DNA from: DASPKX01 sp035627835
GTDB lineage: Bacteria > Verrucomicrobiota > Verrucomicrobiia > Limisphaerales > SXQI01
Assembly: GCA_035627835.1 (NCBI GenBank)
Contig: DASPKX010000032.1
Coordinates: forward strand, 1 to 27,826
DNA length: 27,826 bases
Direction of reading: 5' to 3'
The notes beneath the pieces are model-generated. The model made no database searches, was not told the DNA's origin, and was given only the letters and a program-made list of their open reading frames with translations. Below, one piece after another: positions 14,426-23,621 of this stretch (within the stretch, counting starts at the first letter, position 1; each line of letters opens with the position of its first letter). The position numbers were made by a program, and so were the translations under genes.

Positions 14426-17400
14426 CTTCTTCCTCCCCGCCGCACCTTGAGCATCACGGGGCGGGAGGTTTGGCGGCCGGCCTGGCTCTCGATGGCGAAG
14501 CAAAGCCGATCCATTTCCTCAACCCACTTCGCCGCTGTTATGAAGATCTCGCGCTCGTTTTCCCCTTTCGGAATCAGCACACCGTTCAAGCCGATGTTAT
14601 CGACGATCACTCCGTGCGGGAGATTATCGACTGAGAAGGTGATCAGATCGTCGTAGCCGTTGCGCTCTACTTTGAGCATCGCGGGCACTGTCGAGCCGGG
14701 CGCGATAATAATGGTCAGCGGCTCGTTGGTGGACATCACAGCGCCGGCGGCCACAGCTTTCGCTTCCGGTTGCGCTGGCAGCATTGTGACCAACAACTTT
14801 GGTTTGGCGCCTACGTTCAACTTCGTGAACCCAGCCACTTCTTTTCGTGTTTCCGCTCCATCAATCCTGGCGCTGGCATGCAGCTTGATGGCCGACGTGC
14901 TGTTCTTCGCCCCCGGCAGGGCAACGATCGTTCCGCGGGCTTCCGTGTGCCCGGCCTCGATAATCACCGGCGTGGAAATCACAAAGCCCGCTGGCATGTT
15001 CTCGACATCCACGCGGATCGCCTCCTCAAACCCATCGAACCGTTGCGCGGACACTGTAAAGCTTTGGCCGCTCCCTTCGGGAATGGTCATCTCGCGCGGG
15101 TTAAGAGTGACCGCGAAATCGGGCCGCGCCTCGCGCAGGTTTAATGCGTAAGCGTGCCGCTCGCCATGCGCGTTGCGAGCCTCAGTCACACGGGCGTAAT
15201 AGATGCCCGCAGCGGGCGCCGTGAAGTGCAGCTTCGAATCCGCGCCACGATCCCGTTCCCCCGCGTCATCATTTTCAAAGTGCACCGGAAAGACCGGCAG
15301 CCCATTCGACGGCAGTTTAGCTCCGGGCGCATGCGGCACGACGACATAAGCGGGTTCATCGAGCGCGTGGGCGGTGGCGGTCGTGTCGAAGTAAGCGCGG
15401 CGTTTGCCATTGAGCGTGAACATCAGAGAGTCAGAGTCCGGGCCTTGCGGCATGCGGAACTTCCGCATCACGTCCCCCTGCATGTAGATGTACTCCCGCA
15501 GGTCCATCTCCTCCCAATTCACGAGCCGCACCCCAGGCTGCACGGAATCCATTGGCCGAAACGTCACGGCTGAGTCGCGCACCGCCTGGAGGAGCAGCCG
15601 CTCAACTGGCTTCCCATCTTTGCCCAGGATTTCAATCCGCGTATCCGCAGGACTGCCGAGCCGTTCTGCGTGGGTCTCCAAAATCAGTCGCTGGCCCGCG
15701 GCGGCTTCAAAGGAATAGACATCCGCATCGCCTTGCTTCGCAAATGAGCCGCTCACGACCGAGCCGATCTTTAACGAAGCGCTCTCGGAAATACCGTTGT
15801 TCGGCTCCTGCTCCGCCAGGGCTTCGCCGCTCGTGGCCAGCAGCTTGATCGCTCCTTTGCTGCGAAGCGTCATATCCTTCAACGGCAGCTCGAACTCCCC
15901 CTCGCGCGTCGGCGCAAATTTCACTGTCGTGTTCGTACCCAGGTTGTGCCCGATCAAGGTGAATGCCGATTCAACACCCACTTTGGCTGCCAACGGATAT
16001 GCGCCGGTCACAAACGGCAACGCCCCTGCTGTGACTCTGTAAAAGTGCTCCGCGGAACCCGCGGGAGTCAGCTCAGAAGCTTCCAATGTGTAACGCCCCG
16101 CGGCAGTGAAATGGTGGGCGAGCAACGGGTCCGGCGAAGCATCGAACTTCCGCGCAACTGCAATCGTCTTCCCTGTGGCATCCTTCAGTGTCAGCACAAG
16201 CTGCGCTTTGCTCCCCAGGCTCCGCGCGCTGCCTTCGAAGACCAGCGTGGTGTTGGCTTCAGCATTGAACTCGAACGAATCCACTGCGCCCGCTTTTTCA
16301 TGCGCGCCCCAAAACACCAACGGCAAAGCAGCAGGTTCGCTCGCGCTTGGCTCATGGTCATAGACATGAGTTGGATGATCGACGAAAAGCTTCAGCTTCG
16401 CCGTTTGCCCACGTGGGCTTCCCAAGCTGATTTCGTAGGATCCGCGTGGGAGATCGTTTTCCGCGCGCGCTTCAATCGACACGCTCTGCTCTGTGCGGCC
16501 ATCCTCAACCAGCGTCACCTTCAGCTTGTCATGGTTGGAAATCGCGTTGGTCACGGCCCCCAGATTTTTCCCGCTGATCTTCACCGTCGCCGAAATGCCG
16601 GTTTGAATTCCGCGCGGCTTCAGAGAAAGGGCCTCGGGCATGGGAAGCGGAAGAGGCTGGCCGCTCTCAACGGAATAGAGTTCGAGCCCACCATCGATCC
16701 TGCCAACGGCGAGCGCCTTAGCTTTCCCTACGTAAGCCAGCGCTGCCGGCCAATCGTTTTGCTTCTCGAACGATAGTTTTGGCTTCAGCTCTTCGCCTTC
16801 CCAAAGCTTCACAGTCTTGTCGTCAGCCGAGGAGGTGAGGAGCTGCCCATCATCCGAAAAGGCGAGTCGGAGAATCGCTCCTTCATGCGCAAACGTGGAG
16901 AGCAGCAGTGGATTGGTCGTCTCGGTGGCCTTTTCGCTGATGGACCATATGCGTATGCGATTATCGACCCCACCAGCAGCCAGGCGCTTGCCATCGGGTG
17001 AAAACGCCAGCGCGAAGACTTCCTTCAACGGTTGGGAAAGCGTGTCGCGGCGTTCGCCCGTTTGCACATCCCAGAGCTTAACCGTGCGATCCGCGCTCGC
17101 GCTCGCCAGGATCTTGCCATCCTGCCGAAAGGCCACCGCATAAACACAGCCATTGTGCCCGGACAAAGTGCGCACTTCGGCTCCGGTCTCCGTATTCCAG
17201 ATCTTGATCGTTTGATCGTAGCTCCCGCTCGCGAGCAACTTCCCATCCGGCGAAACGGCCAGTGAATAGACGGTGTCGCCATGTGACTGAATCGTGCGCG
17301 TGAGCTTCCCGTCGTTCACGTTGTAAAACCGAATCTCCCCGCCAACACCTCCAAGCCCGCCGCCGACATAGAGCTGCGACCCATCCATCCCAAACGCGAC

Positions 17401-17955
17401 TGCCAATGTGTTCCCTTCGGCTGCCGGCAGCTTGCGCACCACTGCGCGTGTTTCCGGCGAGCGCAGTTCGACCGCATCTGGACGGGCTAACGCGAGCAGG
17501 TTTTTGGAAGCATGATACGCAATGGCATTAATGGAGGAGGCGGGCTTCACCCGCGGCTCGATCTTCGGAATGGCCACGCCCACGGGGACATCATTCGTGG
17601 GTGCCGGCGCACCTGCATCGATCCAGGCGCGGATGACGGCGATCTGCTCCGGCTTCAGTTTCTCCCGCTTCCCGGGAGGCATGATCTTCTTCTTCCCCTC
17701 CACTTCGAAGCCTTCGATGAACTTCACCAGCAAACTCTCGCTCGCTTTGCCAGGGGCCAGCGCTGGGCCGCTGTCGCCCCCCTTCATCAATGCCGCGTGG
17801 CTCTCCAGGATCAGCCCCCCTTCAGTGTCGGCCGAAGAATGGCAATCGACGCAATGCTCCCGCAGGAGAGCGTTCACCGGCGTGTAATCTTTAGGGTCGG
17901 CAGCGCCCGCTGAAATGGCCGCGCCGAGAAGCAGTGGGAGAAGCAGGCCTTTCAT
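14392..17955 (-). CDS. PSCyt1-type cytochrome c / WD40 / PPC multidomain protein
   Basis: 1187 residues, exported by a signal peptide (MKGLLLPLLLGAAISAGA). The PSCyt1-like domain has heme motif CVDCH (35-39) and KKIMPPGKREKL, with M92 a plausible axial ligand. WD40 repeats run about 140-430 (for example SPDGKLLASGSYDQTIKIW and DRTVKLW). The rest is beta-rich and includes a PPC domain (EQEPNNGISESASLKIGS, about 700-790). Such proteins are typical of Planctomycetes-Verrucomicrobia envelopes; their substrate is not established. The gene is third in a minus-strand operon, 3 bases after the DUF1549 gene. Its last residues (DRQISQITAD) and stop lie in dispersed repeat copy 3, so the native C-terminus may have been replaced by repeat sequence. 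Confidence 0.9.
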   Translation of the reverse strand: MKGLLLPLLLGAAISAGAADPKDYTPVNALLREHCVDCHSSADTEGGLILESHAALMKGGDSGPALAPGKASESLLVKFIEGFEVEGKKKIMPPGKREKLKPEQIAVIRAWIDAGAPAPTNDVPVGVAIPKIEPRVKPASSINAIAYHASKNLLALARPDAVELRSPETRAVVRKLPAAEGNTLAVAFGMDGSQLYVGGGLGGVGGEIRFYNVNDGKLTRTIQSHGDTVYSLAVSPDGKLLASGSYDQTIKIWNTETGAEVRTLSGHNGCVYAVAFRQDGKILASASADRTVKLWDVQTGERRDTLSQPLKEVFALAFSPDGKRLAAGGVDNRIRIWSISEKATETTNPLLLSTFAHEGAILRLAFSDDGQLLTSSADDKTVKLWEGEELKPKLSFEKQNDWPAALAYVGKAKALAVGRIDGGLELYSVESGQPLPLPMPEALSLKPRGIQTGISATVKISGKNLGAVTNAISNHDKLKVTLVEDGRTEQSVSIEARAENDLPRGSYEISLGSPRGQTAKLKLFVDHPTHVYDHEPSASEPAALPLVFWGAHEKAGAVDSFEFNAEANTTLVFEGSARSLGSKAQLVLTLKDATGKTIAVARKFDASPDPLLAHHFTAAGRYTLEASELTPAGSAEHFYRVTAGALPFVTGAYPLAAKVGVESAFTLIGHNLGTNTTVKFAPTREGEFELPLKDMTLRSKGAIKLLATSGEALAEQEPNNGISESASLKIGSVVSGSFAKQGDADVYSFEAAAGQRLILETHAERLGSPADTRIEILGKDGKPVERLLLQAVRDSAVTFRPMDSVQPGVRLVNWEEMDLREYIYMQGDVMRKFRMPQGPDSDSLMFTLNGKRRAYFDTTATAHALDEPAYVVVPHAPGAKLPSNGLPVFPVHFENDDAGERDRGADSKLHFTAPAAGIYYARVTEARNAHGERHAYALNLREARPDFAVTLNPREMTIPEGSGQSFTVSAQRFDGFEEAIRVDVENMPAGFVISTPVIIEAGHTEARGTIVALPGAKNSTSAIKLHASARIDGAETRKEVAGFTKLNVGAKPKLLVTMLPAQPEAKAVAAGAVMSTNEPLTIIIAPGSTVPAMLKVERNGYDDLITFSVDNLPHGVIVDNIGLNGVLIPKGENEREIFITAAKWVEEMDRLCFAIESQAGRQTSRPVMLKVRRGGRSDRQISQITAD

Positions 17956-17958
17956 GGA

Positions 17959-20136
17959 TCAATGATTGAAGATAAATTCTTTGCTGCTCAGCGCCGCCCA
18001 AAGCACATCCTCGACGAGCGGTCGCTTCTCCTCCGGCTTCGCTTCCGCAAGCGCTGCCAGCAACTTCGACTTTTCCGATTCCGTTGGTGTGCGTGCCAGC
18101 GAGTTGAGGAACAATTCCTCCAACAGCGTCTCTGGGGCCATGTTCGCCGCCAAAAGTTTGTCGATTCGATTTCCTTTGGCGCCGAGTTTCTTGTTCACCG
18201 TGTCCCCATTCGCCAGGTGCAGCACCTGCGTGACATTTGGCTCTTCGGTGCGTTCGCATTCACAAACGACGGTGCGCTCAGGTCGGCCGAATGTTTTCAG
18301 GAAGTAGGAATCAATGCTCGCGTCCGGCAACTGCATCGCCCGCCAACCCTCGGGATATCCGGCAAATTGCGTCGGAGCGCCGGTCGCCTGTGAGACAGCG
18401 TCCAGCAGCGTCTCCGCCATCAACCGCCGCGGGTAATAGCGCGCGTAGAAACGGTCATCTGCGGCGTTCTCCGGCAACGCCTGGCTCGACCGCTGGTAGG
18501 TCTCCGATTGCAGGATCGCTCGCATCAATGCCTTCAGGTCATACTTGTTCTGCACCAGAAATTCTGTCGCGGCATTGAACAGCGCTTCGTTGCTGGATGG
18601 ATTCGTGACGCGCAGATCATCCACCGCCTCAACCAGGCCGACGCCCATGAAGTTCGCCCACACGCGATTGACCACCGCGCGCGTGAAGTATGGGTTTTTT
18701 GGCGAGACCAGCCATTCGGCCATGCGCGCGCGTCTATCAGCCGGATCCTCCAGTGAAAGCTCTTCCCCGTCCAAAGGCGCTGGCGCCTGCGGTTTCCCAC
18801 GCAGCGGCTGCACTAGATCTCCACGCGCAGCGGCAAAGATAATGCGCTCATCGTCTGTCCCCCCGTTCTTGATTCGGACGCGCGAGAAGAGGTTCGCCAT
18901 CTTGTAATATTGGTCGTTGGTCCACTTCTCCATCGGATGGTTGTGGCACTTCGCGCAATTGATCGACATGCCGAGGAACGCCTGGGAAGTCATCTCCGCC
19001 ACATCGCGTGGATCCTCACGGAGCGTGTAGTAATTTGCGGCCCCGTTCTCAAGCGTGCTGCCGCTCGCCGTCACCAAGGACTTTGCGAATTCATCCCACG
19101 GTGTGTTCGCCGCCACGTTGTCGCGAATCCAATTGTAATACGCCCACATCGACTGTGGCTTGAGCTTCTTGCTGGAAACCAGCAGCAGGTCCGACCATTT
19201 GTACGTCCAGTAATCCACAAACTCCGGCCGCTGCAGCAACCGCTCAATCAACTCGTCCCGTTTGCTCTCTGAGCTGTCCGCTAAAAACGCTCTGACCTCA
19301 TCCGCCGTCGGGAGAACGCCGATTGTGTCGAGAAAGGCGCGCCGGATGAACACCGAATCGCTTGCGCGAGGTGATGGCGGCAGGTTCAGGGCCTTGAGCT
19401 TTGTGTGAACCTCGTCATCAATGAAATTGCGCGACCGCAAGTTCGCGAAGACGGCGGGATCGACCTTGTTCGTGTACGGCGATGACACCGTGGCAATGGC
19501 AATCCGGCTCAAATACCAGGCGGTCACCGCGCCTTCGCCCGAAGCCACCACCTTCACTTTTCCATTTTCACTGATCTGCGCGACAGACTCGTTTGCCGAG
19601 GTATATTTGGCCCAGCGTGTGACATCTTCCTGCCGCCCATCGCTGAACGTCGCGCGGACTGTCAGTTGCTTCTCTTCGCCCAGCCCCAACTCGGAACGCG
19701 CCTCCGCAATCTCGATCTTCTCGATCCTTGGGTCTGTTGCTTTCGGGCCGGGAGCGCCGGAGGCAATCCATTCGGAAAGAATCTTGTAATCGAGTGAGTT
19801 CGTGTCGAAGCGCTTGCCACCTTTGTGCGGAACAGCGCCAGTGGCTTTGAGCAAAAGCAAACTCGCGCCTGGCTCGTGCAGGTTCACGCGCCGCCCAGCG
19901 GCATGGCGAGTGAGCGCGATCAAATCGCCATCATCATCGTAGCCGCGCAACGAAAGCCTAAATCCACCCTGTCCCGCCGCCGCGCCATGGCACGCGCCGG
20001 CGCTGCACCCATTCTTGGCCAGCACGGGCTGCACGTGATTGCGGAAGCTCCATTCCGTTGGCGCGCTTTTCTCGGCGCCCGCAGCGGCCAGACCCTGCAG
20101 CAGAACGGCCAAAACAAGGACAAGGGAACGCAGCAT
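17959..20136 (-). CDS. DUF1549/DUF1553 cytochrome-like protein
   Basis: 725 residues from ATG 20136 (TTG at 20142 would overlap the upstream stop). Signal peptide MLRSLVLVLAVLLQGLAAAG. An N-terminal cytochrome-like domain has C44-SAGA-C49-H50, a CX4CH spacing common in this family but wider than CXXCH. A Big_2-like Ig domain (about 140-220) is followed by DUF1549 (about 230-425) with CAKCH near 394-398 and HPMEKW after it, and DUF1553 (about 480-720). These proteins co-occur with DUF1501 and PSCyt1 genes in Planctomycetes and Verrucomicrobiota; biochemical role unproven. Only 2 bases separate it from the DUF1501 stop, and 3 from the next gene. Confidence 0.92.
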   Translation of the reverse strand: MLRSLVLVLAVLLQGLAAAGAEKSAPTEWSFRNHVQPVLAKNGCSAGACHGAAAGQGGFRLSLRGYDDDGDLIALTRHAAGRRVNLHEPGASLLLLKATGAVPHKGGKRFDTNSLDYKILSEWIASGAPGPKATDPRIEKIEIAEARSELGLGEEKQLTVRATFSDGRQEDVTRWAKYTSANESVAQISENGKVKVVASGEGAVTAWYLSRIAIATVSSPYTNKVDPAVFANLRSRNFIDDEVHTKLKALNLPPSPRASDSVFIRRAFLDTIGVLPTADEVRAFLADSSESKRDELIERLLQRPEFVDYWTYKWSDLLLVSSKKLKPQSMWAYYNWIRDNVAANTPWDEFAKSLVTASGSTLENGAANYYTLREDPRDVAEMTSQAFLGMSINCAKCHNHPMEKWTNDQYYKMANLFSRVRIKNGGTDDERIIFAAARGDLVQPLRGKPQAPAPLDGEELSLEDPADRRARMAEWLVSPKNPYFTRAVVNRVWANFMGVGLVEAVDDLRVTNPSSNEALFNAATEFLVQNKYDLKALMRAILQSETYQRSSQALPENAADDRFYARYYPRRLMAETLLDAVSQATGAPTQFAGYPEGWRAMQLPDASIDSYFLKTFGRPERTVVCECERTEEPNVTQVLHLANGDTVNKKLGAKGNRIDKLLAANMAPETLLEELFLNSLARTPTESEKSKLLAALAEAKPEEKRPLVEDVLWAALSSKEFIFNH

Positions 20137-20138
20137 AA

Positions 20139-21515
20139 TCAAAAGAGTTCTGAAATTGGCTTCGTGCCAAAATCAACCAGCGGGAACGGACGCGAGCTTG
20201 GCCCTGGCAGATGCGTTTCGAGGTCGAGGCCCAGGCTGTGGTAAATCGTCGCCACCACTTCCGATGGGTTCACTGGGCGTTCCACTGGATACGCGCCAAT
20301 GTCATCGCTCTTCCCAACAATCCGGCCACCTTTGACGCCGCCGCCCGCGAAGTAAACCGTCCAGCACTGCGGCCAATGATCCCGGCCTCCCGCAGGGTTA
20401 ATCTTCGGCGTGCGCCCGAACTCGGCGAGGTTCGCAACCAAAGTGCTGTCGAGCATCCCCCTCTGGTGCAGGTCTTCGATCAAAGCGCTGTATCCCTGAT
20501 CATACATCGGCGCGACGATGTCTTTCATCCCTTGAATCGACGTGAAGGGCTTTGAGCCGTGGATGTCCCAGGTGATTTCGTCGAACACGGTGATGAACGT
20601 GTTGATCGTGACGAAGCGCACCCCTGCTTCCACCAGGCGCCGCGCCAGCAGGCAGCATTGACCGAAGCGCGTCATCCCATACCGCTCGCGGACCTTCTGC
20701 GGCTCCTTGGTCAGGTCGAACGCTTCACGCGCTTTGGAACTGGTCATCAGCCGATAGGCCGAAGCGAAATTGGCGTCCATCAACTGCGCGCTGGGGCTCG
20801 CCTCAAAAGTCTTCACCGTCTGGTCGATCACCTCGCGCAGATCCTTCCGGCGCAGCAACCGCGCCTCGCCGACCTCTGTGGGAGGGAGCAGGTCCGGCAC
20901 TTTGAAATCCGGCTTGGAAGGATCCGAGTTCAAGGCAAACGGATCGTACGCCTTGCCCAGAAAACCAGCGTCCTGCCCATGCGGCATGTTGCCACCGGTG
21001 GAGCCCATCGGCTCGGGCAACACCACATGCGCAGGCAGCTCATTGCGGCGGCCCTTCAGAAATTCATAAGCGCAACCCGCGTGGGGCGTGTTGATGCCGC
21101 CGGTGAAGAGCCGCCCGGTCTGCATCATTTGATGCCCGGTGTCGTGAACGGCGGCGGCGTTATGAAAACAACTCCGCACCAGCGAAAACTTGTCAGCCAG
21201 TTTTGCGTGGAGCGGCAGGATTTCTGAAACCTGGATGTCTGGGTTGTTCGTGCGGATCGGCTTGAATGGTCCGCGGATTTCTCGAGGCGCATCCGGCTTC
21301 ATGTCGAACGTGTCGAGCTGGCTCGGCGCGCCCAGGTTGAAGATCATGATCGCGGAGCGATCGCCTTTGCTTGAGTCGACTGCGCCAAGCGATTGAAGCG
21401 CGGCGTATTTAGACATCGTGAAGCCCAATGCTCCCAGCGTGCCGACCTGGAGAAAGTCGCGGCGGGTGATTCCGTCGCAAGTCGTGATGGACCCTTTGCC
21501 ACTGACCTTAAGCAT
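20139..21515 (-). CDS. DUF1501 protein with Tat signal
   Basis: 458 residues. The twin-arginine signal TRRDFLQVGTLGALGF carries R18-R19, so the protein should be exported folded. DUF1501 proteins have a sulfatase/alkaline-phosphatase-like fold. Here the motifs include FNLGAPSQLDTFDMKPDAP (59-77), RSCFHNAAAVHDTGHQMMQT, and EFGRTPKINPAGGRDHWPQ, where Asp and His residues could bind metal. It is first of a three-gene operon with DUF1549/1553 and PSCyt1-WD40 genes. Family assignment is secure from these motifs; the substrate is unknown. The 282-base spacer upstream (21516-21797) holds repeat copies 4 and 5 and would have to contain its promoter. Confidence 0.92.
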   Translation of the reverse strand: MLKVSGKGSITTCDGITRRDFLQVGTLGALGFTMSKYAALQSLGAVDSSKGDRSAIMIFNLGAPSQLDTFDMKPDAPREIRGPFKPIRTNNPDIQVSEILPLHAKLADKFSLVRSCFHNAAAVHDTGHQMMQTGRLFTGGINTPHAGCAYEFLKGRRNELPAHVVLPEPMGSTGGNMPHGQDAGFLGKAYDPFALNSDPSKPDFKVPDLLPPTEVGEARLLRRKDLREVIDQTVKTFEASPSAQLMDANFASAYRLMTSSKAREAFDLTKEPQKVRERYGMTRFGQCCLLARRLVEAGVRFVTINTFITVFDEITWDIHGSKPFTSIQGMKDIVAPMYDQGYSALIEDLHQRGMLDSTLVANLAEFGRTPKINPAGGRDHWPQCWTVYFAGGGVKGGRIVGKSDDIGAYPVERPVNPSEVVATIYHSLGLDLETHLPGPSSRPFPLVDFGTKPISELF

Positions 21516-21594
21516 ACGTGCGCTCCGTTAATGGGGATTGTTGAACCGGAATCGTAAGCGAAGCGACGCCGCTATGCAAACGACCATTCAGGGC

Positions 21595-21642
21595 AGGAAG
21601 AGGACGATCCGCAGATTTCTCAGATTTCCGCAGATTAAGAAA
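21595..21642 (+). repeat. Dispersed CGCAGATT repeat, copy 4
   Basis: AGGAAGAGGACGATCCGCAG at 21595, continuing ATTTCTCAGATTTCCGCAGA then TTAAGAAA: three units, the same left flank as copy 1. It is the inverted partner of copy 5, about 110 bases away. Confidence 0.85.
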
Positions 21643-21751
21643 AGAAAGGGGACTAAAACGTTTAGCCCAAGGCTCCGATGAAGGGATCCAGTGCTGATCC
21701 TCAGCTCTGCTATTTTTATCTTAGCGAAGGCCTTTCTCCTTTTGTTTCCTC

Positions 21752-21789
21752 TTTTTAATCTGCGTTAATCTGCGAAATCTGCGGATCGT
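21752..21789 (-). repeat. Dispersed CGCAGATT repeat, copy 5
   Basis: Minus strand: ACGATCCGCAGATTTCGCAG then ATTAACGCAGATTAAAAA. It lies 8 bases after the stop codon of the TPR gene and reads in the same sense as it. With copy 4 it forms a near-perfect inverted pair of about 38 bases. Confidence 0.85.
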
Positions 21790-21797
21790 TTTTCTTC

Positions 21798-22565
21798 TTA
21801 TCGCGCGGACTGCGCGGCGCGGCGGACACGTGCCATCCCGGAAATGGCTGGCGGAAATTGGGGGGCGATCTGCAATGCGGCTTGGAACTGCTCTGCGGCT
21901 TCCTGCAAACGCTTCTGGCTCAGATAGGCATTACCCAGGTTGCAGCGAGCCTCCACATACTGCGGGTTCAGCCGCACGGCCTCGGCAAATTCCAGCGTCG
22001 CTGTGGCTGAATCGCCTTGCTTCATCAATGCCGTCCCCAGGTTGTTATGGGCGCTCGCCGAATCCGGGTTGGACCTCAGCGCCTCTTTGAAGTGGTGAAT
22101 GGCCTGGGCCAGGTTCGCTGTCTCCATGTGGAGATTGCCCAGGTTGTTGTGCGCTTCGGGATAATCGGGATAAATCTCGATGGCCTTCTCATACGCTTTA
22201 AAGGCCTCTGGTTTGCGACCGCTTCTCGCCAGGGCTATGCCCAGGTTAAAATAGAGCGTTTCATCTTCAGGAGTCGCCTTGATGGCTTGCTCGATCAGCG
22301 GGAGTGCATCCTGAGGCCGACCTTCGGCCAGCAGGTTGTTCGCTTTTTCCACGAGGTCCACATGCTCCGCATTGGGATCGGCTGGGTCATTCGTCGAGGA
22401 TGGCGCAATGGCCGTGCTGACAATGTTTGTGGGCTGCGCGACCATCCGCAGGGGAGCGGGCGTGCGTTTGCCCAGGAGCAGGAACCCGAACAGCGCCACT
22501 CCCACTGCAATCGCGAGAGCAGCCAGCAACGAGGCAGCGGAGGAGCCGGAGTTGTTCTGAGCCAT
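21798..22565 (-). CDS. Membrane-anchored TPR protein
   Basis: 255 residues. An N-terminal hydrophobic segment (about 11-32, SLLAALAIAVGVALFGFLLL) anchors it, probably with the rest in the periplasm. After a low-complexity linker, five TPR repeats fit a perfect 34-residue register from 68 to 237, each with the alternating Ala/Gly/Tyr pattern (for example AHNNLGNLHMETANLAQAI and AHNNLGTALMKQGDSATA). TPR scaffolds mediate protein contacts; no partner can be named. It is 42 bases after the ApbE stop, on the same strand, so it may be the last gene of the ApbE operon or have its own promoter. The spacer has a small hairpin GGAGT-TGAC-ACTCC. Confidence 0.88.
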   Translation of the reverse strand: MAQNNSGSSAASLLAALAIAVGVALFGFLLLGKRTPAPLRMVAQPTNIVSTAIAPSSTNDPADPNAEHVDLVEKANNLLAEGRPQDALPLIEQAIKATPEDETLYFNLGIALARSGRKPEAFKAYEKAIEIYPDYPEAHNNLGNLHMETANLAQAIHHFKEALRSNPDSASAHNNLGTALMKQGDSATATLEFAEAVRLNPQYVEARCNLGNAYLSQKRLQEAAEQFQAALQIAPQFPPAISGMARVRRAAQSAR

Positions 22566-22607
22566 ACCCGCAAAGAACAGGTCGCCCGCAGGAGTGTCAA
22601 CTCCGTT

Positions 22608-23621
22608 TCATCTGGGGACTGCCTCGACCGCCGGGAACGCAGGCGAACTCACCCGATCGATCGACCCGCCATTCTCAATCATCATCAGATGCGGGAAGCG
22701 AAAGCTGGCAGCTTTCTGGGGCCCCAGGACGAAGTAGGCTGTCGCCCATGCATCCGATTCAATGCAGGTGGGCGCAATGACGGTGCAACTCACCACACCC
22801 TCAATGGGCCAACCGGTGCGCGGATCCAGGATGTGGCTATAACGCTTTCCTTCGTGCATGAAGTAGTTCTCGTAGCTGCCGGAAGTCGAGAGAGCCCCTT
22901 CGCGCAAAACCAGGCTAAGCCGGTTCTTGGCTTTGCCGGGATCTTCGATTTGAACTTCCCAACCCCGTTGGCCGGGAGGTGTCCCGAAAACGCGGAGGTC
23001 GCCACCGGCCTTCACCATCGCCGCCTTGATGCCCGAGCGTTGCAGCTCCTCGATAGCGCGATCGACGGCATAGCCTTTGCCAATCCCACCCAGGTCAAGG
23101 CTCACACCAGGCGCGGTGAACCGCACGGTCGAAGCGTCCGCATCGAGCTGGACAAATTGTGCCCCGACTTTCGCCCTTGCGGCCTGAATCTCTGTTTCGT
23201 TTGGGAACCGGTGCTGCTTCCAAACAAAGCCCCAGAGCTGCGTCAGCGGCGCAATGGTTATATCAAACGCTCCGTGGGAATGACGCCAGATGAGGATGGA
23301 TTCCTCTAACGCTCCGAACAGTTCGGCTGAGATCTTGACCGGGGCCGAGCCGGCCTGCTGGTTTACCTTCGCGAGTTCGGAATCTACGCGGTGAATGCTC
23401 ATCAAGGCATCCACTTTTCGAAATTGGTCGAAGGCGCGCTGGACAGCTTCGCCCGCCGCGGCTTCGCTCGGGCCGTAGGCTGTGATGGTGACGAAGGTTC
23501 CGAGAAGCGGCTGGCTGCGGCGAACCAGCGCGAGGGGCTCACTTGCCGGCGGCCTGTGCGCGCAGCTTGCGAGCAGCAAGATGCTCACGCACCAGCTTGC
23601 CTTCATAAAGGCTGAGAACAT
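22608..23621 (-). CDS. apbE: ApbE, FAD:protein FMN transferase (lipoprotein)
   Basis: 337 residues. ApbE transfers FMN from FAD to a Ser/Thr of an exported protein, using Mg2+. The N-terminus ILLLASC gives a lipobox with Cys20, so it is an envelope lipoprotein. Motifs are DLGGIGKGYAVD (176-187), GGD (206-208), TSGSYENYF (246-254), H263-I-L-D-P-R-T-G270 and the Mg-binding D290/T294 region (DAWATAYFVLG). The start at 23621 is preferred over 23606 because AAGGGG lies upstream of it. This start is inside the FMN-binding gene, giving an 83-base overlap, so the two are translated together and the FMN-binding protein is the obvious substrate. Confidence 0.95.
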   Translation of the reverse strand: MFSAFMKASWCVSILLLASCAHRPPASEPLALVRRSQPLLGTFVTITAYGPSEAAAGEAVQRAFDQFRKVDALMSIHRVDSELAKVNQQAGSAPVKISAELFGALEESILIWRHSHGAFDITIAPLTQLWGFVWKQHRFPNETEIQAARAKVGAQFVQLDADASTVRFTAPGVSLDLGGIGKGYAVDRAIEELQRSGIKAAMVKAGGDLRVFGTPPGQRGWEVQIEDPGKAKNRLSLVLREGALSTSGSYENYFMHEGKRYSHILDPRTGWPIEGVVSCTVIAPTCIESDAWATAYFVLGPQKAASFRFPHLMMIENGGSIDRVSSPAFPAVEAVPR

